Shown piece by piece: positions 6,900 to 11,998 of a stretch of 11,998 nt of DNA. The stretch is taken from assembly GCA_035562355.1 (NCBI GenBank), contig DATMXU010000254.1, forward strand, positions 1 to 11,998, read 5' to 3'. Each line of letters begins with the position of its first letter. Within the stretch, counting starts at the first letter, position 1. Source of the stretch: Pseudoflavonifractor sp035562355. GTDB lineage: Bacteria; Bacillota; Clostridia; Oscillospirales; Oscillospiraceae. Position numbers and translations under genes: made by a program. The notes under the pieces are model-generated. The model was not told the origin of the DNA, did not search any database, and worked only from the letters and a program-made list of their open reading frames with translations.

Positions 6900-6938
6900 A
6901 AAAAACGTGTACCCGTGGAATATGGGTACACGTTTTTT
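6900..6938 (+). terminator. Strong Rho-independent terminator of the DUF4914 gene
   Basis: AAAAAACGTGTACCC (6900-6914) pairs perfectly with GGGTACACGTTTTTT (6924-6938), a 15-bp stem with a 9-nt loop, starting 11 nt after the stop codon. With A6 on one side and T6 on the other it could also work on the - strand. Confidence 0.9.
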
Positions 6939-7013
6939 GAATTTCCCCTATTGGATGGAGCATAGTTTCCGCTGCCGTCTCTCCCCTCGCGGGGGGCGCG
7001 CCTCCGGCGGGGC

Positions 7014-7042
7014 CCCCTTTCTTTGCGTTTCAAAGAAAGGGG
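7014..7042. repeat. 12-bp inverted repeat (hairpin)
   Basis: CCCCTTTCTTTG (7014-7025) and CAAAGAAAGGGG (7031-7042) are perfect inverted copies around the 5-nt loop CGTTT. On the + strand it is followed by an A-rich run and not by T, so it is not a canonical terminator. Its left arm overlaps the GCCCCC (7012-7017) of the preceding inverted repeat, so the two structures compete. Confidence 0.6.
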
Positions 7043-7053
7043 AAAAGAAAAAA

Positions 7054-7102
7054 CCAAAGGACAAACAAGGGCATTTTCAATGCCCTGCTGTTTGTCCTCT
7101 GG
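7054..7102. repeat. Long bulged inverted repeat
   Basis: AGGACAAACA-AGGGCAT (7058-7074) pairs with ATGCCCT-GC-TGTTTGTCCT (7080-7098), a 17-bp stem broken only by a 2-nt bulge at 7087-7088 with a 5-nt loop. Beyond one mismatch it extends by CCA (7054-7056) with TGG (7100-7102). It is one of the most stable structures in the window and lies far from any start codon. Confidence 0.6.
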
Positions 7103-7121
7103 ACTCCCATTTTTACGGGGG

Positions 7122-7175
7122 AGGGCGGCGGTACCATTCAATCACTCGCCTAATTTGAAAGCACTACGCCGCCCT
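7122..7175. repeat. Wide inverted repeat
   Basis: AGGGCGGCG (7122-7130) pairs with CGCCGCCCT (7167-7175). With one bulged G at 7131 it extends by TA (7132-7133) to TA (7165-7166). The loop is about 31 nt and the right arm is followed by TAGTTTTTATATTAT. Confidence 0.5.
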
Positions 7176-7323
7176 TAGTTTTTATATTATCTGAAAGGGC
7201 TGCCGCCCACCCACGTTACGATGGCCGCCGTGATTTAGCAGCCGCTGCAATTCAAGCTGTGCAGTCAATGCCGCCACGGGGTGCCTGCGCCTTGCCCGGC
7301 TGGCGCCCGCACAGGCTAATATC

Positions 7324-8157
7324 CTATGGGGTAGACCAACCGCCCAGAACATACTTCTCGATGGCGATGGCCGCGCCGTCCTCGGTGTTGGAGAGGGTGA
7401 CGGTCTGGGCCGCGGCCTTCACGAAGTCGGGTGCGTTGCCCATGGCGACGCTGAGCCCGGCCACCGCCAGCATGGGCACGTCGTTCCCGCTGTCCCCGAG
7501 GGCCATGGTGCGGGCGATGTCCACACCCAGATGGCGGCAGATGGCGGCCAGGCCCTTCCCCTTCGTGGCCTCGGCATGGGTGATCTCCATGGTGTTGGGG
7601 CCCGACCACACGCCGGAGAAGGGGAGGGTGGCGAGCCGCTCGGTCAGAGCCAGACGCGTCTCGGATGGGATGTAGGGGAGATTCACCTTGTCAAAAGGAT
7701 AGGGGGCGCTGAAGAGAAAGGCGTTCAGGTCCTCCAGCACCACACTGCGCTCGGCCAGTATGACGCGGTGGAAGGGGTGGATCGGCGCGTCCAGAACGGC
7801 CTGGAGCATGGCGGGCGTGGTGTGCAGGTGCCCGCCGCCCGAGATCTCCACCGGAAGGCCCAGTGCCTGAAAGGCGGGCAGGTGTTCCACCAGCATTTCC
7901 GGGGACATATAGTGCGTCTCCAGCAGCGCTCCGCTGGGGAGCGCGCGGAGCTCTGTGCCGTTGCAGAGCACCGCGTACCTGCTCCAGGAGGCGGGCAGGG
8001 AGGGCGGGAGCATCCTGAATTGGCGGCCCGTGACGGGCACCACGTGGACGCCCCGCGCGTCGGCCTCCTCCAGGACGCGCAGGAGCCGGGGCGAGATGTC
8101 CGTATTGTTGACCAGAGCGGTGCCGTCCAGGTCTATGGCGATGAGCTGAATATCCAT
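7324..8157 (-). CDS. Cof-type HAD-IIB family sugar/phosphate phosphatase
   Basis: A 277-aa protein, the usual length of Cof-type haloacid dehalogenase hydrolases. It carries all four HAD motifs: DLDGTA near residues 9-14 (nucleophile Asp 9 and acid Asp 11), VPVTGR near 40-45, Lys in ATKGKGL (around 198-204), and GDSGND (around 222-227). A type IIB cap lies between motifs II and III. It should dephosphorylate a small phosphorylated metabolite such as a sugar phosphate or a cofactor phosphate in the cytoplasm; the substrate cannot be read from sequence. The start at 8157 is supported by AAGGA (8166-8170 on the - strand), 8 nt away. It lies downstream of mupG on the same strand, but a strong terminator and a separate candidate promoter intervene, so membership of the amino-sugar operon is doubtful. 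Confidence 0.92.
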   Translation of the reverse strand: MDIQLIAIDLDGTALVNNTDISPRLLRVLEEADARGVHVVPVTGRQFRMLPPSLPASWSRYAVLCNGTELRALPSGALLETHYMSPEMLVEHLPAFQALGLPVEISGGGHLHTTPAMLQAVLDAPIHPFHRVILAERSVVLEDLNAFLFSAPYPFDKVNLPYIPSETRLALTERLATLPFSGVWSGPNTMEITHAEATKGKGLAAICRHLGVDIARTMALGDSGNDVPMLAVAGLSVAMGNAPDFVKAAAQTVTLSNTEDGAAIAIEKYVLGGWSTP

Positions 8158-8290
8158 TGCGCACGTCCTTCCAGAGTGTAGTGGCTAGTGCACGCGCATG
8201 GGCAACGAGTGTCTATGCGCCGTGATTTCGGTACCGGCGCGGAGAACGTGCCGGCGCATATGATCCATGAATTTCATTCATGACATATGG
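8158..8290 (-). promoter_or_regulatory. Structured leader of the HAD gene
   Basis: The predicted untranslated leader of about 134 nt has several competing helices: GCGCAT 8194-8199 with ATGCGC 8215-8220; TATGCGCCG 8214-8222 with CGGCGCATA 8252-8260; GCGCCG 8217-8222 with CGGCGC 8235-8240; and CATGAA 8266-8271 with TTCATG 8277-8282, flanked by CATATG at 8257-8262 and 8284-8289. The segment 8214-8222 can join three different helices. I do not recognise a known riboswitch class. Confidence 0.35.
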
Positions 8291-8297
8291 TACCTCT

Positions 8298-8327
8298 ATT
8301 CTACCATCCGGCCATGGCGCCGGGCAA
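8298..8327 (-). promoter_or_regulatory. Candidate promoter of the HAD gene
   Basis: On the - strand TTGCCC (8322-8327, 4 of 6) is followed by an 18-nt spacer and TAGAAT (8298-8303, 5 of 6). It is located just downstream of the terminator that closes mupG, which fits an independent transcription unit. Confidence 0.5.
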
Positions 8328-8341
8328 TGGCAAAGGCGACG

Positions 8342-8375
8342 AAAAAGTGCCGCGAACGTCCCCGTTCGCGGCACT
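8342..8375 (-). terminator. Rho-independent terminator of the murQ-murP-mupG operon
   Basis: On the - strand AGTGCCGCGAACG (8363-8375) pairs with CGTTCGCGGCACT (8346-8358), a 13-bp stem with a 4-nt loop, followed by a T-run at 8342-8346. It begins 12 nt after the mupG stop codon. Confidence 0.88.
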
Positions 8376-8387
8376 CTTTGACTGAAA

Positions 8388-9437
8388 TCAGTCCTTCGTC
8401 AGCATGAACCTGGCCCCATTTCGGATACAGTCGGCCAGGAGGTGGTAGGCCTCCGGCACGGCGCCGATGACGTTGACCCGCGAATCGGCGGGGAAACTGC
8501 GCCTGGTGAGCTGTATCTCCCCGGAGTAGCGGCCATAGTCGGCGTTGTCCAGCGTGATGGCGCCGCGGAGACGCTCCACGCAGTTTGCGGCGGGAACCGG
8601 CTCGCCGATAGTGGAATACTCCCGCGACTCCGCGAAACGCACCAGCCAGGCCGGGGAGTCCGCCCGGCAGGTGAAGACCTGGCCGTACAGCTTTTGATAC
8701 CGCCCATACAGGACCGCTGGGAGCTGGACAATCCCCTCCTGGGAGAAGACGCGCATCCGCTCCTGCTCCCGGACCGTCACGCTGATATCGCCTACGAAGA
8801 CACCGTCCACCTCGAAATGGGCGGCGAAGTCGGCAAGGCAGGCGGAGGGGGGGAGGCCCCGGTGCCGCTCCAGGGTGGGCAGACCCAGGCTGAGAGGGCC
8901 GCGCAGGACCTCGTCCCCGGGGATGAAGGTGAGCACCTTCAGTCCCGTCGCCCGGAGGGACTGGGTGGAGGCGCGGAAGAAGGCGTCGTCCAGCCCGGTC
9001 TCGGGGCGGGGATAGAAGTTGTGCATCGCCATGACGGTGGGTCCCGCGGCGGCGATCCGGGCCGCCGACTCGGGCGAGGTGGTGGATGCGTTGAGGACCA
9101 CGGGCAGGCGGGCGGCAAGGGCACAGATCTCGTCGTCGTCAAGGCCGTAATCCACCCGTAGGCCCCACACGCCCAGGCGAGATGCCAGGTCGGCCAGGTC
9201 GGCCTCGCCGAACGCGTCCATGGTCTTGCGGGACACGTCGGCGATGGTCCGGTAGCCCCGGTCGGCCAGAAAACGGCAGACCTCCAGGGCATTTTCGCGG
9301 TAGCCGGGGCCGAACTCCTCGCTGATATGCAGGGAGAGGAAGACGCTGGCCCCTGTGCCGGCCGACCGCTCCAGCATTTCCCGCTGGCGGTCGAAGGAGC
9401 TTAAGTAGACGGAAAAGCCGGTCTCCAGCTTAGGCAT
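8388..9437 (-). CDS. mupG: 6-phospho-N-acetylmuramidase, MupG family (former DUF871)
   Basis: A 349-aa protein matching the MupG/DUF871 family in length and layout: an N-terminal TIM-barrel of about 235 residues and a C-terminal cyclophilin-like part. Recognisable blocks are GFSVYLSS, FLSLHISEEF, TIADVSRKTMDAFG, GLRVDYG, VVLNASTT, MAMHNFYPRPETGL, TFIPGDE, GLPTLERHRG and VDGVFVGD, then LYGRYQKLYGQVF and SREYS in the second domain. In S. aureus MupG hydrolyses MurNAc-6P-GlcNAc to MurNAc-6P and GlcNAc. The placement directly after murP and downstream of murQ makes the same role very likely here. ATG 9446 is in frame, but AGGA (9446-9449 on the - strand) is 8 nt from ATG 9437, so 9437 is preferred. 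That start overlaps the murP stop by 8 nt, implying translational coupling. The cytoplasmic location is inferred from the lack of a signal peptide. Confidence 0.9.
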   Translation of the reverse strand: MPKLETGFSVYLSSFDRQREMLERSAGTGASVFLSLHISEEFGPGYRENALEVCRFLADRGYRTIADVSRKTMDAFGEADLADLASRLGVWGLRVDYGLDDDEICALAARLPVVLNASTTSPESAARIAAAGPTVMAMHNFYPRPETGLDDAFFRASTQSLRATGLKVLTFIPGDEVLRGPLSLGLPTLERHRGLPPSACLADFAAHFEVDGVFVGDISVTVREQERMRVFSQEGIVQLPAVLYGRYQKLYGQVFTCRADSPAWLVRFAESREYSTIGEPVPAANCVERLRGAITLDNADYGRYSGEIQLTRRSFPADSRVNVIGAVPEAYHLLADCIRNGARFMLTKD

Positions 9438-10857
9438 TTGCGACATCCTGGGTCTTGATGCCGAACCAGGTGATGATAAAGCCCATGATGTAAGAGATGA
9501 CGAGGCCCAGGAAGAAATAGAGCATCATAGGAGGGGTCTTCATCAGGGGGATGGCGACCAGGCCGGAGGGGCCCCAGGCGATGGCCATGACGTGCATGAG
9601 CATCACGAACGCACCGCCGAAACCGGCGCCCAGGCCGGCGGTGATGAAGGGCTTGCCCATGGGGAGGGTGACGCCGTAGATCAGAGGCTCGCCCACGCCG
9701 AGGAGGCCGGCGGGGAGGGCGCCGATAATGGTCTTCTCCATGCGGATGTTCTTAACCTTGCGGGCTTTGATGAGGATGGCGAGGGCAGCGCCCACCTGAC
9801 CGGCGCCGGCCATGGCCAGTACAGGGAAGAGGGTCACGCCGCCGAGGGCCTCAAGCTGTATGGCATAGATGGGGATGAGGCCGTGGTGCAGGCCCAGCAG
9901 GACCATGGGCAGGAACACGGCGGCCAGCACGTAGCCGGAGATGACGGCCACCACAGGGTTGGTGGAGTTGATGATGACACTCAGGGCCTTGACCAGAATG
10001 TCGGAGACAAAGCCGGTGATCGGCATGAGGATGAATACGTACAGAGTGCCCACGACCAGCAGGGAGAGCAGGGGGGTCACGATCAGGTCGAGCACGTCTG
10101 GGATGTGGGCGCGGACCCACTGCTCCACCTTGGCGAGGACCCACACGCCGATGATGACGCCGATGATGCCGCCCTTACCGGTGGTGAGGATGGAATTGAG
10201 GGGCACATCCGCGTTATAGAGGCCCAGGATGGTGGAGATGGTCACAATCTGAGCACCGATGGAGATGCCGCCAATCATGCCGCCCAGAGCGGGTGTAGCG
10301 CCGAACTGCTTGGCGGCGTTTACGCCGGTGTAGATGGCGAAGTAGGTGAGGAAGGAAGCGCCGAACAGGGAGAAGAGCTGGCTGATGACGAAGGCGACGC
10401 CGGTACCGGCGGCAAAGGCCTCGTTGGTCTTGAAGATCTGGCCCATCAGGCTCGCGAGGCCGTTGAACAGGCCGGCGGCGATGATGGCGGGGATCATGGG
10501 GATGAAGATGCTGGCGATGGTGCGCAGGCCGCGCTTAAGGGGGCTGTCTTTCTGGCCGGACTTCATGGCGGCTTTGTTGTCCTGCCAGCTCTGCTCGGCG
10601 GTCACGTTCTGGACGCCCGCGTCCACCACGAAGATGTCGCACACCTTCCGGGCCTTGCCGGGGCCGAGGACAACCTGTAGGGTTACATCCTCCACCACGC
10701 CGAGGACGCCCTCGGTCTCCTTCAGTTCTTTGACCTTGACGAGGGAGTTGTCCTTGAGCTGAACGCGGAGTCGGGTCATGCAACTGCTGGCGCTGATTAC
10801 GTTTGCCTTGCCGCCGACCAATTCCAGGATTTGCTTGGATAGCTCTTGATTTGTCAT
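9430..10857 (-). CDS. murP: PTS transporter EIIBC, MurNAc / MurNAc-GlcNAc type (MurP)
   Basis: A 475-aa membrane permease of the glucose-type phosphotransferase system. Residues about 1-85 are the EIIB domain, with the phosphorylated Cys 26 in SASSCMTRLRVQL. A linker of about 25 residues leads to an EIIC domain of about ten membrane segments that contains the hallmark GVGEPLIYGVTLPMGKPF. There is no fused EIIA domain, so a separate EIIA must supply phosphate; none is in the window. The sugar cannot be proved from sequence, but murQ upstream and mupG overlapping downstream point to MurNAc or its disaccharide with GlcNAc, giving the 6-phosphate inside the cell. An in-frame ATG exists at 10884, but AGGAGAGGTG (10865-10874 on the - strand) fits ATG 10857. 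A leader of about 108 nt with two hairpins separates it from murQ. Confidence 0.9.
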   Translation of the reverse strand: MTNQELSKQILELVGGKANVISASSCMTRLRVQLKDNSLVKVKELKETEGVLGVVEDVTLQVVLGPGKARKVCDIFVVDAGVQNVTAEQSWQDNKAAMKSGQKDSPLKRGLRTIASIFIPMIPAIIAAGLFNGLASLMGQIFKTNEAFAAGTGVAFVISQLFSLFGASFLTYFAIYTGVNAAKQFGATPALGGMIGGISIGAQIVTISTILGLYNADVPLNSILTTGKGGIIGVIIGVWVLAKVEQWVRAHIPDVLDLIVTPLLSLLVVGTLYVFILMPITGFVSDILVKALSVIINSTNPVVAVISGYVLAAVFLPMVLLGLHHGLIPIYAIQLEALGGVTLFPVLAMAGAGQVGAALAILIKARKVKNIRMEKTIIGALPAGLLGVGEPLIYGVTLPMGKPFITAGLGAGFGGAFVMLMHVMAIAWGPSGLVAIPLMKTPPMMLYFFLGLVISYIMGFIITWFGIKTQDVANA

Positions 10858-10894
10858 GCGAAAACACCTCTCCTTTTCTCTCACTGGATGTATG

Positions 10895-10919
10895 GCAGCC
10901 CGCCGTGACGGCGGGCTGC
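10895..10919 (-). repeat. GC-rich hairpin in the murQ-murP gap
   Basis: GCAGCCCGCC (10895-10904) and GGCGGGCTGC (10910-10919) form a 10-bp stem with a 5-nt loop. It follows the AT-rich hairpin at 10918-10943 in the direction of transcription and shares two bases (10918-10919) with it. No T-tract follows it on the - strand. It may protect the murP end of a processed transcript or act as part of an attenuator. Confidence 0.6.
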
Positions 10920-10943
10920 AAAAATGGCATACGCCATTTTTGC
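10918..10943 (-). terminator. Hairpin after murQ, possible partial terminator
   Basis: GCAAAAATGGC (10918-10928) and GCCATTTTTGC (10933-10943) form a perfect 11-bp stem with a 4-nt loop. On the - strand it begins 22 nt after the murQ stop codon. The T5 run lies inside the stem rather than after it, so read-through is expected. It is symmetric and would look the same from either strand. Confidence 0.45.
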
Positions 10944-10965
10944 ACAGAGATCGCTGATGCTCTGG

Positions 10966-11871
10966 TTAACGGATGGCCTCCCGGACGTGGCCCCTGGCTT
11001 TCTCCAGCCGCGCTTTGGCGGTGGGCGCGTCACACCCGGTGAGGATCATGGTGATGGCGGTCTTCACGCTGCCGTCCGCGGCGGCGATTGCGGTCTTTGC
11101 CTCGGCCCGCTCCGCTCCGGTGGCCGTCATGACGATGTTCTCGGCCCGGATGTGGAGCTTTTCGTTGGTCTGCATCACGTCCACCATCAGGTTCTGGTAG
11201 ACCTTGCCCACACCCACCATGGTGGCTGTGGAGATCATGTTCAAAATGAGCTTTTGTGCGGTGCCCGCCTTCAGCCTGGTGGAGCCGGTGAGCACCTCGG
11301 GGCCCACCACCACCTCTACCGCCAGGTCGGCGGCCTTGCCGATGTCACATCCGGCGTTGCAGGAGATGGCGACCGTGTGGCAGCCTGCCTCCTTTGCGTA
11401 AGCCAAGCCGCCCAGTACATAGGGGGTGCGTCCGCTGGCCGCGATGCCGACGACCAGGTCGCTGGGCTGGAGACCGTGGTCGATCAGATCCTGGCGGCCC
11501 AGATCGAAACTGTCCTCCGCGCCCTCGACGGCTTTTAAAAAGGCCATGTCGCCTCCGGCAATCAGGCCCACCACCAGATCGGGGGAGACGCCGAAGGTAG
11601 GGGGGCACTCGGCGGCGTCCAACACGCCCAGGCGGCCGCTGGTGCCCGCGCCCATGTAGAAGAGCCGCCCGCCCTTTTCCAGGGATTCCACTGCCCACTC
11701 CACCACCGAGGCGACCTGGGGCAGCACAGCCTCGATTGCCTTGGGGACGAGCGCGTCCTCGCGGTTCATGGCGGTGACGATCTCCAGGGGAGTCATCTGG
11801 TCCAGCTCCATGGTGTTGGGGTTTCGCGTCTCGGTTGTCATCTTTTTTAAGTCAAGCGCCACGCTTGGCAT
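10966..11871 (-). CDS. murQ: N-acetylmuramic acid 6-phosphate etherase (MurQ)
   Basis: A 301-aa protein (E. coli MurQ: 298) that aligns over its full length with the MurNAc-6P etherase family. It cleaves the D-lactyl ether of MurNAc-6P to yield GlcNAc-6P and D-lactate in the cytoplasm. The sugar-isomerase (SIS) fold shows GAGTSGRLGVLDAAECPPTFG (from residue 74) and GLIAGGD, then EGAED, ASGRTPYV and GSTRLKAGTAQK. Glu 88 and Glu 119 correspond to the catalytic Glu 83 and Glu 114 of E. coli. The frame is open upstream to 11967, but that part overlaps the promoter. At ATG 11871 the AGGAG site directly touches the start codon. The GTG at 11862 has the same site at 9-nt spacing and would give 298 aa, so the true start may be 11862. 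It is the first gene of a murQ-murP-mupG operon. Confidence 0.95.
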   Translation of the reverse strand: MPSVALDLKKMTTETRNPNTMELDQMTPLEIVTAMNREDALVPKAIEAVLPQVASVVEWAVESLEKGGRLFYMGAGTSGRLGVLDAAECPPTFGVSPDLVVGLIAGGDMAFLKAVEGAEDSFDLGRQDLIDHGLQPSDLVVGIAASGRTPYVLGGLAYAKEAGCHTVAISCNAGCDIGKAADLAVEVVVGPEVLTGSTRLKAGTAQKLILNMISTATMVGVGKVYQNLMVDVMQTNEKLHIRAENIVMTATGAERAEAKTAIAAADGSVKTAITMILTGCDAPTAKARLEKARGHVREAIR

Positions 11872-11904
11872 CTCCTCTCTGCAAGGGGGGATCCTTACAG
11901 CGCT

Positions 11905-11933
11905 ATGGTACAAAACTTTAAACTTGGTGTCAA
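11905..11933 (-). promoter_or_regulatory. Sigma-A-type promoter of the murQ-murP-mupG operon
   Basis: On the - strand a perfect TTGACA (11928-11933) is followed by a 17-nt spacer and TACCAT (11905-11910, 4 of 6). Transcription should start near 11898, leaving a short leader with the purine-rich AGAGGAG (11872-11878). Confidence 0.75.
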
Positions 11934-11963
11934 TTGAAAAGCGGTGGGACGGCACTTTGTACC
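11907..11963. promoter_or_regulatory. Inverted repeat pair around the murQ promoter, possible operator
   Basis: GGTACAAA at 11907-11914 overlaps the -10 box of the murQ promoter. Its inverted copy TTTGTACC lies at 11956-11963, upstream of the -35 box. The arm centres are 49 bp apart. The distal arm also lies inside a smaller inverted repeat, CTTTG-TACCG-CAAAG (11955-11969). The arrangement fits a repressor that binds two sites, but 8-bp arms can also arise by chance. Confidence 0.35.
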
Positions 11964-11998
11964 GCAAAGAGGGATTGTTTTGATGGTTTGGGCAAAAT

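Larger units (their letters stand above)
6940..7323. other. Gene-free, palindrome-rich intergenic region
   Basis: This stretch of about 384 bases lies between the ends of two convergent genes. I see no credible coding sequence. It contains a GC-rich inverted repeat (GGGGGC 6992-6997 with GCCCCC 7012-7017), a 12-bp hairpin at 7014-7042, a long bulged hairpin at 7054-7102 and a wide inverted repeat at 7122-7175. From about 7180 to 7323 only short, weak inverted matches are seen. Such density of structure suggests an interspersed repeat or a nonautonomous element, or an unannotated RNA. Confidence 0.5.

Noticed and set aside
6893..7158. Short open frames on both strands over the palindrome cluster (6893-7141 -, 6826-7158 +)
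   Set aside because: They run through terminators and hairpins, have no ribosome binding site, and partly overlap the DUF4914 gene end.
7258..7323. Terminator of the HAD gene on the - strand
   Set aside because: Only an irregular GC-rich pairing (GCCTG..CAGGC with an internal loop) is visible and there is no T-run after it, so I did not list it as a terminator.
9592..10680. Open frame of 362 codons on the + strand, opposite murP
   Set aside because: The translation is dominated by Gly, Asp, His, Glu and Ala with no domain. It is the antisense shadow of the EIIC membrane region.

Overview
The window comes from a high-GC (about 60% by eye) Gram-positive-type bacterium. Shine-Dalgarno sites are strong, promoters look sigma-A-like, and the families present (DUF2975 with a YozG-type HTH, DUF4173, DUF4914, and MurQ/MurP/MupG) are typical of Firmicutes. 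The mix best fits the gut Oscillospiraceae (Flavonifractor/Lawsonibacter-like). This placement is an inference from family content, not a database match.

Layout. Positions 1-2800 (+ strand) hold a membrane-protein cluster. It starts with a near-consensus promoter and a DUF2975/XRE-HTH pair (the same pairing as B. subtilis yoaS-yozG), followed by a polytopic DUF4173 protein and a translationally overlapping 94-aa membrane protein. Positions 2801-3116 carry no convincing gene, but hold a duplicated element of about 36 bp with a terminator hairpin and an extended -10 promoter. Positions 3117-4784 (+) encode a PAS/degenerate-GGDEF/EAL protein, most likely a c-di-GMP phosphodiesterase, closed by a strong terminator. 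Positions 5009-6889 (+) encode a DUF4914 protein with a PEPCK/HPr-kinase-like P-loop, with its own promoter and a 15-bp-stem terminator. Positions 6940-7323 are a gene-free stretch packed with inverted repeats. From 7324 to the end all genes are on the - strand: a Cof-type HAD phosphatase with a structured leader, then (in transcription order) murQ, murP and mupG.

How the genes work together. The clearest pathway is murQ-murP-mupG, for recovery of cell-wall sugars. MurP (PTS EIIBC) should import and phosphorylate MurNAc or MurNAc-GlcNAc. MupG (the former DUF871 family) should cleave the 6-phosphorylated disaccharide. MurQ should convert MurNAc-6P to GlcNAc-6P and D-lactate. No EIIA and no MurR-type regulator lie inside the window. 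The HAD gene is separated from this operon by a 13-bp-stem terminator and has its own candidate promoter, so it is probably independent.

Most interesting uncharacterised items: the DUF4914 P-loop protein, the two adjacent hairpins between murQ and murP, the inverted-repeat pair around the murQ promoter, the structured HAD leader, and the two palindrome-rich intergenic regions. No tRNA, rRNA, CRISPR array, transposase or phage gene was seen.
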